Below, piece after piece: positions 26,040-37,294 of a DNA stretch of 64,000 bases. Source of the DNA: Hexactinellida sp. DTS-2022 (Eukaryota > Porifera > Hexactinellida). The notes under the pieces are model-generated. The model ran no database searches, was not told where the DNA came from, and was given only the letters and a program-made list of their open reading frames with translations. Positions within the stretch are counted from its first letter, which is position 1. The number at the start of each line of letters is the position of its first letter. The translations under genes and the position numbers were made by a program. The stretch is from assembly GCA_028753945.1 (NCBI GenBank), contig JAPNXP010000012.1, positions 3,348,001 through 3,412,000 of the forward strand. The letters are read 5' to 3'.

Positions 26040-27079
26040 TACAATGCACTAACAATGAACATTGATCAGTTGTAACAATTATAGCACTATACTAATTATT
26101 AGTATGATTGTGCGTTACAGTCAGCATTCCTCCTAAGCCTTTCAGCATTCGACCCTAACGGTAATTTGACGTGCCAGCGGCCGGGCTCAAAATGATTTCC
26201 ATAATGTATTTTCCCATCAAAATCGAAAGCAAGACCATTTTACCTTGGATGGGGGAATGGTTTCCCATCTAATTAAAAGGTTGCGGGTAGTAAGTAAGCT
26301 TAGTATAGGCACTCATTAGAGATTTTGCTTGATACCTAAGGTATATTGTATTTATATGTTGAAAAAGTGTCTATTCTCCAGCCGGCGTATTGCGTTTTCG
26401 AAATTTATCGGTCGATAAAGCCGGCACGAGGCCAGCTGAATGTGGTCCATAACTTGGCTTAGAGGGAACACTGATTACAGTGGTCTTAATTATTGTTTGA
26501 GAGGAGTGAAATTCGCCGATGTCCAGATGCATCAAAAAATGAATGTATAGTTATCACTCTCAACTTCGATCGGGATATCTCGATGCAAGTGCATTAGTGC
26601 AAGACCCGTGAGTCGCTCGTTAACCATCGTGCTTCTCAGGTAGGTTTTCAACCTGCGTAATGCTCAGCATGCTCAGCTGTTGTTGTGGATACTGGCATGT
26701 AAATCAACTCTCTAAGGACATTGTGAATGTTGGGGTATAATCTTTACAAAAATTATGTGAGAGAAGTAGGTACAGTGAGCTGCAAGTAAATATGAAATGG
26801 TAAAAATTATCCAGTTAAATTTGTATACGCTATAATACGCATGTGTGTATACTGCGTCCCCCTGTGGACGCCATTTCTTGAGGGCCGTTGTTCGACCCAC
26901 CTCTATGCAAGTGTAGTATTGCCCGAAGTTTATCCGGAATCCAGGTAAAGTAGAGAGCAATTAATGTCAATTATGTTCCCTAATAGCAAATCCCGTCCTC
27001 AAATTGTTAGTTTCGAGCAGAAAGTGGATATTTATATAAACATAGCACAACAAACTGTGTAAACTCTTAAAGCTCTTAC
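26040..27079. other. No recognisable feature
   Basis: Intronic DNA between a Helitron-like element and the second Ig exon. Short frames here have no recognisable product. Confidence 0.5.
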
Positions 27080-27382
27080 CTTTCACAATAATGTTCCAAA
27101 TGAATGTGACTCCCCCCGCCATGTTAGAAGCGTAGCACTGGTACTCCCCTGTGTCAGATTGTCTCGCATCTCTCATCAGGAGCGTGTTGCTATCCTGGAC
27201 AAAATTAAAACTTCCGCTCTGTTGGTTGTCTACGGAGAGTCGATCGCGAGAAGGAAGGATCCATATTAGCGAAAGGGTAGAGTGCTGCTCCAGGGATTTC
27301 ACTGGACAAGGGAGTTCCAAAGAGGATCCGACTCCAATGGCCAGTTGCCTGGATTCTACATTATCAGCCAGCTGAGGAGCAA
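27080..27382 (-). CDS. Two-Ig receptor, exon 2 (second Ig domain)
   Basis: A 303-nt exon bounded by acceptor tttctag (ending 27383) and donor ggtaag (from 27079). It is phase 1 at both ends, typical of a mobile Ig exon. It encodes one Ig domain: LPCPV with the first Cys, the Trp in LIWILPSR, then DTGEYQCYASN with the second Cys and the conserved Asp-x-Gly-x-Tyr-x-Cys. Together with exon 1 it gives two extracellular Ig domains. The frame downstream of the donor continues for some codons but is intron. A single-exon skip would leave the frame intact. Confidence 0.85.
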
Positions 27383-28072
27383 CTAGAAACATAGTATACC
27401 AATAAACACGTCATTCGATATTTTAAGCTAAGTGGGTAATTTGAGATATACAATCGCTATTCGGAATGCCGCACATATTTTCGACTATTCGTTTACATAT
27501 GCTCAATTTACATATTATGCTTGATTGCTCAATATTCATATTGCCGCAGAATTTTTAAACAATCAGACAGAGTTCAATTACATTTTGATAAATACGTAGT
27601 AACCAGTATTAATAATTTATTGTGAAATATGTAGCTACTGTTTTAAACAAGAACAGGGAATGCAATGGCTACCAAATTCAATTTGGGAAGTGTAATCGTG
27701 TGATACCTATAATGTTTATCGTATATTATGAAGAAAATGATCCCACTGAGATAATTGTTACATTATGTATCTAATCAAATTAGCATTAGAATCAAATACT
27801 GTTGTGCTAGTGATTAAATTTATTATATTTGATCCTAATTAATTCAGCTAATACTTTCGGGTTCTGTGGTATCGAATAAATATTAGTTAAATTCTCCATT
27901 AATTTAACTTTTATTTTTACTTGACAGTGAAGTTCGCCGATAAGAAGCAAATGCGACTCTACTATTCTTTCATGATTGATTTGTGTGCCTCAGTTTATAC
28001 CCCGCAATTACCAATTGTCTAAATAGAAGCGGCGTGATTATTAGAGGGCAATTTGTATCACATATAAGCATA

Positions 28073-28756
28073 TCTCTATAATAAAAACACAATTGTTCTG
28101 GACGACTGGATGTGTTTGTTTGTTTGTCCAGAATTAATTGGAAACACTACGATTCCCAGAAAACTGAAAATTTGTATCCGGGGGTAATTTTGTACTGCGA
28201 CAACGATCTATTGGTTTTAGAAGTGGAATTTTGGGATTATGACGTAATAAGATATATAGGTATTTTTGGCATAACTCTTCAATTGCAATCGGGGTGACAC
28301 AATATTTCATATAACAAGTTAACCCAATGTGAAACACCCGTTCACACATTGTGGTTAAATGACGTCACGAAATAACAAGTTAGGTAATAACTTCACATCG
28401 TGTGTGGTCTGTCGTATAAATTCTAAGAACAAAGGAATCCCATTACCCATTCAATTCAATTCAATTATCCGATAATAGGCAAGTGATCATATAAATTCTT
28501 AGTTCAACTAGAAACTTTTCTCTATCTATACTTTAACCTTGAATTGAATTTGATTCGAATGTTTGATTTATTATGAGAATTTTGATTTCCCAAACAATTA
28601 ACATTATATATTTATTATGAGTCATATTTTGAGGAGGGTAAGGCCGCGGAGCGGCCGTTAATTGTGTTGAACACGAACGAACAAAGGTAGCGAAGCGACC
28701 TTTCTGAGAGAGTGATCCGTCGCGAAGCGACCGAGATCGAATCGCTCGTACGTTTA
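28073..28756 (+). mobile_element. Non-autonomous Helitron-like element
   Basis: Starts TCTCTATAATAAAAAC after an A, followed by the GT-rich tract and tgtccagaattaattgg, as in the Helitron at 62243. It ends near the gcgaagcgaccgagatcga hairpin. It sits in intron 1 of the two-Ig receptor. Confidence 0.7.
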
Positions 28757-28999
28757 ATAGAGTGTGCGATGAATAGTTGTGGTAAATTTATATTCTATTT
28801 TATATGTATTACTAATAAATACAAGTCCTACTCAAAATGATTTAACTAAAATTGTTTGCATTTGATAGTTTGAATTTTTAACCCACTTTGGTAGAGAACT
28901 GTCACTGGAAAATTTGTCCCGAAATAATTGGTTCGGGGACCAATATTCCATGGAAAATAGTCCTAGCCTGGAACCAATATTCCTTGGAATTTTGGTCCC

Positions 29000-29976
29000 G
29001 GTGTAAGCGCGTTTTGGGTATCCAGCGATTTAGGGATCCCCGTCCCTAAAACGCTAGCGTTTTGGGCCCTCTGGGTCCCTGAAACACTAGCGATATAGGG
29101 ACGGGGATCCTAAATCGCTAGCGTTTTGTGATCGTGGGGTCCCTATATCGCTAGCGTTTTGTGGTCGTGGGGTCCCCAAATCGCTAGTGATACAGGGACG
29201 CCAGTGTTTTGGGTATCCTCGTTTCTGTGCCCTAAATTACTAGAGATTTTTGGAACTAAGTTTACATAAAGTGAGTATATCCTAAACTAAAGGTCTAAAG
29301 TACCTAATTATGTGACTACTTGATGATATATAGATAGGTAATTATAATTCCTACGGTAGGCCTAACTAAAACACTACATTTCTTTGCAAATTTCACACGC
29401 CCCCTTATAGTTTGGGTCTGTCCACGCCAGTATCGGGATCCGGCGATCCGCATACTTTCTTCGTGAACAATCTGCACATTGTATCATTTTCCTCCTTCCT
29501 GAGTACGGCATTTACAAAATATATCGATCCTCTTTCTATTTCTAAAGATAGTGAAGGATTTGGCAATACAATGCAACCTCGATTATCCGGGCTTTGATTA
29601 TCCAGACTCTTCGATTATCCGGACACTCTATGTTGGTCCCAACTGTTATGTAATTATTTTATCCGGACTCGATTATCCAGACTGTAAATTAAACGGACTC
29701 ATTTGAGTGTTCCCAAAAAGTCCGGATAATCGAGGTTGCACCTGTTTATACGTAGAAGACTATGCCTTGAGCGTATAGGTTGTATATGGTTGGCCTAGGC
29801 CCTAGGGTATGCCTTGTGCCTCTAGGTTCTATATGGGTGGCCTTGGGTGGGGTCCCTATATCTCTGAATTGATCCCTATATCGCTAGCGTTTTTGGGATC
29901 CAAGGGGTCCCTAAAACGCTAGCGATATAGGGACGGGGATCCCTAAATCGCTGGATACCTAAAACGCGCTTACACC
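29000..29976. mobile_element. Element with about 50-bp terminal repeats rich in gctagcg
   Basis: Left end GGTGTAAGCGCGTTTTGGGT and its inverse at the right end match over about 50 bp. Subterminal zones repeat the palindromic cgctagcg next to tttaggg or atataggg in many copies. No clear target duplication and no gene. A related single end is at about 36770-36860. Confidence 0.75.
29569..29744. mobile_element. Nested pogo-like element
   Basis: Terminal repeats GCAACCTCGATTATCCGG and inverse CCGGATAATCGAGGTTGC, with additional gattatcc motifs inside. It is nested in 29000-29976. Flanking TA is present on the left only. Confidence 0.65.
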
Positions 29977-30017
29977 TGATCAATTTTTCAGGGCCTAATT
30001 TTTCAATGACAGGCATA

Positions 30018-30060
30018 TAAACCGATCCGTCGCAAAGCGACCGAGACCGAAGGGCTCGTT
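30018..30060 (+). mobile_element. Solo Helitron-like 3' end
   Basis: ccgtcgcaaagcgacc followed by gagaccgaagggctcgt matches the 3' ends at 26034, 28756 and 35582. No 5' partner is seen nearby. Confidence 0.55.
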
Positions 30061-30408
30061 ACTATTATGTATTCGCAATTAACTAAGCAAATGTCACAAA
30101 GTAGTTTAATTAAGTTGAAACATGCATTTAGTAATTATATTCAGAATATGCATTTGATTCAATCTAATCTTAATTAATACACTAAAAAATAAAAATAATT
30201 TACAATTTTTGCATCAACAAAATCCAAAAAATTACTTTAAAGGTTAGTAATCATAAATGGTAGCGGTACGGGCCTATTTGGGGAGATATATTGCATGCTT
30301 AATTGTAGGCTTTATATAATATTACTTGAATGATAAGATTGTGTTAGAATGTAAGCTGTACTATATAAATAAATAATAATTGATTAACTAAATAAAAAAA
30401 TTACTCAC

Positions 30409-30760
30409 CATAAACCATAAGAGATGTGTTAAGATTCAGAGATTTGTCAATTTTTGTAGCCACGCAAATATATTCCCCTTCATCTTCAACCAGAATTCTC
30501 CTAAATATTATCCTATCCGGGCTTGTAACTTCTAACTCCACGCGATTCGTGTTGACCAACAAACGTCCGTGTCTGTACCAAGTGAACTTGTAACTTTCAT
30601 CGGGGCTGTTTGAACAGGAGCAGACAGCTGAGGATTTTCCCACAAAATTAGCAGTGGTGCTCAAAGAGCTTGGTTCTATGATTAGCTGGCAGCCTCTTGT
30701 TGAACATAACAACAAAGTGGTGTATAAGAATGCATTTAAAAGTTTCAATAACAATTTCAT
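30409..30760 (-). CDS. Two-Ig receptor, exon 1 (signal peptide and first Ig domain)
   Basis: First exon of a single-pass membrane protein. The ATG at 30760 opens a classic signal peptide (MKLLLKLLNAFLYTTLLLCS), probably cut near Gly23. An in-frame ATG at 30796 would add 12 residues before it and is less likely. One Ig domain follows: Cys in AVCSC, Trp in FTWYRHG, and EDEGEYICVA with the second Cys. The donor is ggtgagt (from 30408), leaving phase 1, which joins exon 2 at gttGCTCCT without loss of frame. The gene lies 1.15 kb downstream of the FN3 receptor stop, same strand, suggesting related neighbours. Ligand and function are unknown. Confidence 0.83.
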
Positions 30761-30849
30761 AGCAATTCGAGTATGTAAAATATACCGACTACTCAATACA
30801 ACATATATATACTAGCTCTACCCGTTTAGTAAACTATACTATGGATACC

Positions 30850-31680
30850 TAATAACTATTGCCACATTACTAATTATCTGCGATCCCGCCACATGTTGAA
30901 AGTAGAAAATGCAAAATAAGCTACAGTTCAGTTTAAAGTAATAGAATGAATATTACATTCAAATCAGACATCACTATTTTAATTCTAACATGATTGCTTT
31001 ATTATTTCATGCAAAATATTGTCTTGCGCACAATGTATGCAAAATTCTGTTGAATAAACTAGTATAAATTGTGTACAGATATCATTAAATCATTAAATAA
31101 TCAGAGTCCTTTTCGAATTTACCTAACTTGCATATGATTCCGTCATTTGCAACAATGATTAAATATTCCAATAACATTACTCTAGAATTAAATGAAATAA
31201 ATGGTGTACAATTACAATAAACTTCTTATAATAGTAAATTATTTCCTGTCGTAGTATTCATTAAAAATAGCGTGTAAATGGAATGGGTTTATTCTTCGGG
31301 AATCATGAAATTAAATAAATTTAGCAAAATTAACAATTTATCAGCTCTCACCGCGATTAAAATACTATCTCATACTACTTAATCAGTGTGGCATACTACA
31401 TATGTAAGGTGTACTAATTGTTCTATAAGATTTGAAATATGCATTTTAGAAATTTATATTGCTCATACAAGGTTAAGGTAGATTCCGGAAATACTTCTAC
31501 TTAGGTTTCAAATTCAGATTTCATTGTTGGAATTGTCCAGTGGACAGTTTAGAAGACATGTACTGTATTTTGATGTATTAGCAAACCAAATATTTGAAAG
31601 ACTAAACGTTAATCAGCAGTCTCAAACTGACAATTTCATACTATTACTATTGAAATTAATTTCTGCATCTTAAAAATATG
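30850..31680. other. No recognisable feature
   Basis: AT-rich DNA between the two receptor genes. It would include the promoter of the two-Ig gene; no motif is called. Confidence 0.5.
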
Positions 31681-31687
31681 AGCATCC

Positions 31688-31835
31688 TTATATGTGACGG
31701 TCTATAAAAGCCCATAGAAATAAGCCAAAATTTGTAGACCGTCTATAAATTATGTAGACCAAAAGCATGGGTAATACTATGTATACGGTATGTAAAAATA
31801 CCTGGTCTAGAAATAGACGGTCTACATATAAGTTA
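31688..31835. repeat. Short inverted-repeat element
   Basis: cttatatgtgacggtctat at 31688 faces atagacggtctacatataag near 31815, with further gtagaccgtcta motifs between. Target duplication not resolved. Confidence 0.5.
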
Positions 31836-31948
31836 TTTCTAAAATTATACATTATTTAGTAAAAACTAATACAGTACATTAAAAACATATTATAAGGGAT
31901 ACATACGCCCTAAATGGTAAATCCTGAGTGAAAAGATTGCAAAGTTAC

Positions 31949-33174
31949 TTATACAAAAGTTTGACACCGCGGGTCTGTCACCGCAGTGGAAAGAGACCAT
32001 TCGGAATTGTCAATGCTCAAGGGTTGACCAAGTGTAATAATATCCTTATCTAGTTTTTCTGGCGTACTATCCAAAGTGATTGTAGGGAATTCTGAATGAT
32101 TAGGTTCTCTATTTTCTTCCAGACGGAGTGCTTTCACAGGCACATATATTTTCGATTCCGTAGTGGGCACTGGGTCCTGAAATGAAAATTCAGAGAGCTG
32201 AGGTTTGCTCCAAACAGGAAACTGGTTCCAGTGATCAGAAGGCCTCTGCAGAGAAGAGATAGAAGGTGAGAAGTGCAGAATATTAATGTTAAGAGGGGGG
32301 GTGTGCTGCTCATAGTCTCCGATCTCAAAACTCTTGAAGTCAGGTGGCGCTCCTTCCACGATATTTTCCTCAGTCAAGTACTGAGAATTGAATTGTTCGT
32401 GGAAGGTAGACTCAATGCTGAACACTGAATTTGCACGTTTGTTTACTCTACTCTGCGCTACGTATGTATTGTTAGATCTTAAATCGTATTTTATTCGGCT
32501 TCTCCGAATGATATACAAGATACAGGAAGTCCCTGCCAATGCAATCACTAGCAGGATGAGAAGCAGGACGGCAGCACCTATCCCGACCTGCACACTAAGT
32601 TCATTCAGCAGGGGTTTATAGGGAACCTCAATACTCACTGCAATGCTGGCTGTCTCTCCCAGACTAGATACAGCCAATAGTCTAAGCAACAATTTGCCTG
32701 CGGGGAGAGAGCTTGTTTGATATCTTATAGCAGAGCTGTTGAGTGTGTATAACTTAAGCCAATTTACGTTGTTAAAGGAATACTCCAGTCTGTACTCTAA
32801 GATAGGGCTGCCCCCATCAGCGCTGGGGCCCCAGTGCATAAACACAGTACTCGCTATGGAGTATATGTTTAGGGAGGGAGGGGATGGGGGGCCTGGCTCT
32901 AGCGTGAAACGATTCTCTTTCTCAAAACTAAACCCGTTGTAACTTTTCGCAGAGACTGATACAGAGTACTGGGCGTTAGCATCGAGGGAATGGAATGTGT
33001 ATGTGGTGATAGAGCTGTTAAGAGATAGGGAGCGGAGCGGGTAGGTAGGGAGAAGCAGCAGTGTCACGAAGTAGCTGATTACGTCACCATCGAGTCGGGA
33101 TGCAAGTGACCAGGTTGCGGTTATTGAGCTGTGAGTACGACTAAAGAGTCTCAGATCAGTGGGTGGACCAGGAA
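31949..33174 (-). CDS. FN3 receptor, last exon (two FN3 domains, membrane span, tail)
   Basis: The acceptor is ccactatag (ending 33175). The frame continues from the previous exon in phase 1 (V then PGPPTDLRLF). It encodes a complete FN3 domain (ITATWSLASRLDGDVISYFV to NAQYSVSVSAKSYNG) and a second (PPSPPSLNIYS, WGPSADGGSPILEYRLEYS). A membrane span follows (GIGAAVLLLILLVIALAGTS) with a basic stop-transfer IIRRSR, then a cytoplasmic tail of about 190 residues without an enzyme domain. The tail ends QTFV-TAA, a class I PDZ-ligand pattern (Thr-x-Val). The architecture recalls neural-type Ig/FN3 adhesion receptors, but the visible part cannot name the family. Confidence 0.85.
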
Positions 33175-33748
33175 CTATAGTGGTACAAGAAAATATATAA
33201 TTTATTAGTCTTATTCTAGATAGTGATATTGTTCTTTTGGGTAATTAGGAGAAATTGATTTGGGCGTAATATAGTAAAATTATTGTTTATTGATTTAATT
33301 AAATTTTAGCTGAGCAAACGATTTTATTTAAATTCAGAGAAATTCTTGCCATAATGATAAGTTCATCAGAAACTTAGAATTATTTCATAATATGTGCAGA
33401 GAATCAACTTAACAGAGTAGAAAACTTAATATATAACATTTCTTTAACACTTGTCTATATCAGACTTTCTATTAATCTAGTATTTCATAGAAAATATCAT
33501 TAATTATTCATGAATTACTCAAAGTTTATTTGCATAATTTCGGTAGTGTCCACTATTATTTTGGATATAATTAGCAATTGTATTATTTTGAGAACCTGAA
33601 ATGGATCAAATATTACTACTATCGCTGGTACTAAATGATCCACAAATGATTGAGCACAATGAATAATCATGAATAATCAATAATTCTTGCTATTTTCAAT
33701 GAATTAGTCAACTTCGAGAAAATGAAACCATAAACTTGGAATGCATAC

Positions 33749-34001
33749 CTGAGTTCTTGGTAGAGACAGGACCAACTGAAATGAATGGGCCAACTCTATT
33801 TGTATTAATCACAACGTTAAATAGCGACACGTTGAGATAATAAATAGTATTACTAGATAGCTCCGTTAACAAAAACTCCCGTACATCTCCTTTAAAGGAT
33901 AAATTAGCGTTGTTACCCAAAGTAGCTTTGTAATTGTACCAGTCATCTCTCGTATCTTCTCTGTAGGTAACCTGGAGACAGATATTATTCTCGTAATTGG
34001 C
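33749..34001 (-). CDS. FN3 receptor, internal exon
   Basis: Acceptor gcgttag (ending 34002), donor tcaggtat (from 33748), 253 nt, phase 0 to phase 1. It encodes the second half of an FN3 domain: LQVTYRED, DWYNYKATLG, FLLTELSSNTIYYLNVSLFNVV, then a short linker to the next FN3. The phase-0 boundary splits the domain between its strands, matching the end of the exon at 48827. The intervening intron is 14.8 kb and contains the nested Ginger-like elements. Confidence 0.8.
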
Positions 34002-34056
34002 CTAACGCAATGAAAACTATCAATTTAATATGTATATTATTTTTGTTACCAGAGCC

Positions 34057-34328
34057 CAGTGCCGGATTAACTATGAGCGGGCCCTGGCGCAAGCCGGGAT
34101 TTTGGGCCCCATGTTGAGTGAATATAATTTAGGAATAGATAAAACATATTTAAATTGCGAGCATGAATTTAAAATATAGATTGTATATAATTTTGCTTCA
34201 AATGTATGCAAAATCAATGAAAATATCGTATATCAGAATTGTCGTATATGTGACAATTCTGATTTTTTTGTTGGCCCCCCTAGAATTCATGGGCCTGGCG
34301 CATGTGCGCCATGGTTAATCCGCTACTG
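34057..34328. mobile_element. hAT-like element with CCGGATTAAC ends
   Basis: Left CAGTGCCGGATTAACTATG, right inverse CATGGTTAATCCGCTACTG, with gggccc-rich subterminal parts. No flank duplication found. It abuts a lone palindromic module on the right. Confidence 0.65.
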
Positions 34329-34366
34329 GCCACTATACTATAGTATAGTCGGCATAGTAATAAATT
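34328..34366 (-). repeat. Solo palindromic module, inverted
   Basis: Reads on the minus strand as ttattactatgccg, then the 18-bp palindrome ACTATACTATAGTATAGT, then ggcc. It is the only copy outside the arrays. Confidence 0.85.
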
Positions 34367-34439
34367 CATCTATAACCAATGAATTATTTGTCTATTCTAT
34401 AATTTCTATTGCATGTTTTCTTTTAGTATTATTTGGAAT

Positions 34440-35582
34440 CGAGCTATCCTTATCGTGCAACTGAAATTTATTGAGCTACTAATGGGAAGATTTAAATTTC
34501 CCAAACAAATTACATTATATAGCATTCTTATTAAGGGGACTTTATGAAGAACATATTTAATACACCACAGAGATGAATAATTCTAAATGATTACTTTCAT
34601 GGCGTAGTAAGGCCGCACAGCGGTAGTCAATTGAGGTGCGAATTTCCGAATAATCGCAAAGTATCGCAAAGTCGTAAAAGTATCCTAAAACTGTCCCTAT
34701 ATCCCCCTGATACGAGGACAAAAGTTCAAGATATAAAGACACTTTTTGGATATAAGGACAAAACGTCCCTCTATCCCTGATATAAGGACATAATCTGGAC
34801 GTGTGTGTGTGTGTGTCCATGTCGATGTCGCTAGATCGTAAAAAACTGTACCTATATCATATGATACGAGGACAAAACTTTGGCATATAAGGACACTTTT
34901 TGGATATAAGGACAAAAACCATGATATAAGGACAATCACTGGGTGTGTGTGTGTGTGTGTGTGTGTTTGTGTGTTTGTCCAGAATTGATTGGAAAGACTA
35001 CCAGAAAGCTGAAAATTTATATCCTAGGGTAATTTTGTACTGCGACAACGATCTATTGGTTTTTGAAACAAAATAAAGGCACTTATTTGGGAATAACTCT
35101 TTCAGTTCTTATCCGATTCACCCACAATTTTAGATGGCAAGACAACATGCAATGAGACACACGTAATCCGATTTATGGGTTTATGACGTCACGTGGGAAT
35201 TTATTATTATTATTATTATTATTATTGCTTTAAATTCATTGCACATATTCACATATTAAATTCTCCACATATTGAGGTTTGGTGATTACCTGCTGGCACT
35301 ACCTGCATGTGTACAGTTTAGTTAGTTCTATTAGTGATTTATTAATAGCATACAGAAATGCATAAGTTTAGATATTTAGATATGAATGTGTTTATATAAA
35401 TTCCTATTTGAACTAGATAAATCTTTTCTCTATTCTGTTTTTACCTCACGGTGGGTAAGGCCGCGAAGCGGCCGTTATTTGTATTACATAGTGTCTACTC
35501 TACCACGAACGAACAAAGGTCGCGAAGCGGCCTTTGTGAGAGAGTGATACGTCGCGAAGCGACCGAGACCGAAGGGCTCGTA
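34440..35582 (+). mobile_element. Helitron-like segments, partly tandem
   Basis: 34440-34650 resembles the internal/3' part of the element at 28073. 34955-35582 has the GT tract, tgtccagaattgattgg and the full 3' hairpin (gtcgcgaagcgaccgagaccgaagggctcgt). Between them a segment containing gatacgagg, atataaggaca and acactttttggatataagg is tandemly repeated (about 34674-34830 and 34840-34945). Boundaries are approximate. Confidence 0.6.
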
Positions 35583-35755
35583 TCATAAAATCCTAATATA
35601 GGACAAATTTCCAAGAAAGCGGGAGTTTGAAAAGTTTGGCGTGAGGTCGGGAGGATGGGAGAAATAAAGGCTAAAAAGCGGGAGGGTTGGCAACCCTGCC
35701 TATATGCCAAAAATACTATTTGGAAACCGTCCACTTTCTTCAATCAACTCGAAAC

Positions 35756-37090
35756 GGACATACCTAATTTCCGGAACGGGACGGTATGGAACGGTACCAT
35801 TCCGGAATATCAAATTACCTGAATTACGGAATTTCGCGGAACGGTTCCGGAAAATATGAATACCTAATTTCCGGAACGAAATTATTCCGGAAATTCAAAT
35901 GCCTATTTCCGGAATATTCGATTCCGGAAATTATAAATGCCTAATTTCCGGAACAAATATATTCCGAAAATTTAAATGCCTAATTTCCGGAATATACGAT
36001 TCAGTCAATTTGGATCCTAATTTCCAGAACAAAGACACCTCCTTTCACTTAACCCTCGGTCGAAAGATATGTGCAATCCGGTGGATTCCCTACCGAGACC
36101 CCGAGTAAACCAAAATAGTGATTCCAATTTCCAATCTTCCTTTCCCGTCTAAAATTCCTATTTTTTATTCTTTTACTCCCGGCCCTAAATCATTAGCATT
36201 TTAGGGCCCGCTTATTCCGAAATTGCTAAATGTAGGGATCAGTCCAGTGATAGGGACTAGACCTCTGCGCGGAATTTATATAATTATTAATAAATAAGTA
36301 AATGCGGGTCGCGGGACCCGCAACCCGCGGGTTCATGCGGGACAAAGGATCTGAATATTTTGCGGGGCGGGGGTGGCACCCGCCTACGACCCGCGCAGAG
36401 GACCCCTTAAAATATTACAATATTATTAGTCATACTAACTAAGTGTCGCACTCAGGAAGGAGGTCATTAATAAAAACATATGTAAGTCCCTAAACACTAA
36501 GTGACACGTGTCGGACGTGTAGATTATACAAAGTGGTGTAGAGCACCTCCATCACCAAATGTTCTCACGCACGCACGCATTACAATATTACATACTGATG
36601 GAATCTGAGTTCACTACCAAATTGAAAGTCCAACTAATACAACTCCTGTAATTTATTTATAGTTAAGGTTCCGGTATTTAAATTGTTAATTTAGGTACAT
36701 GAGCTGGGATAGTTCAACTAAAGATTGATTAGACCTATAGCAATATACTCAATCTATGCAAAACGCGGGGTCCCTAAATCGCTAGCGATTTAGGGCCCCA
36801 CAAGAACACAATAGGTTAGCTATTTCGGCCCCTGTGTCCCTGAACGCCCTTACACCGGTTTGTTTCAGTTTATCTTGATAATTTAGCCATTTAGTACAAA
36901 ATAGTATATCAGAATGCAAGACCAAATGTTGTTAAAGTCTATAATAACCAATACCTTGGGGGTCTATCCCGTTCCGTAATTTAGGTACTTAAATTTCCCG
37001 GAATTGTACCGTTCCGTAATTTAGGTACTTTGATTTTCCGGAATGGTACCATTCCATACCGTTCCGTTCCGCAAATTAGGTATGTCCCTG
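35756..37090. mobile_element. Element with gtatgg/cggaacgg terminal repeats
   Basis: Left GGACATACCTAATTTCCGG and right inverse (aaattaggtatgtccctg) match over about 50 bp or more, with many attccggaa/cggaacgg motifs inside. gaaac lies at both flanks. The sequence left and right of it joins to match an uninterrupted segment at 55513-55605, which acts as an empty site. Internal DNA includes remnants of the cgctagcg family (near 36180 and 36770) and a ggg-rich patch near 36303-36400. No gene. Confidence 0.7.
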
Positions 37091-37294
37091 GAAACATACA
37101 AACAAATATACATATATACACATCAGAGATGCAGCGGTCCCGAAATTTCATGGACCGGACCGGACCGTCATGATTTTTTTCTGGACTGTCCAAACCGTAT
37201 TATCAAAATATTGGATCGGTCTGGACCGGTCCAGACCGTTATATCGTTAATTTGGACCGGTCCATATCGCACTTGTAAACAAGCGGACGTGCCA

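Larger units (their letters stand above)
28887..30013. mobile_element. Outer inverted-repeat element hosting later insertions
   Basis: ctgtcactggaaaatt near 28888 faces aatttttcaatgacag near 29998, enclosing the element at 29000-29976. Ends are weakly supported. Confidence 0.4.

Noticed and set aside
31949..33067. Gene start at 33067
   Set aside because: The codon there is GTG in the middle of an FN3 domain. The frame extends to a splice acceptor at 33175.
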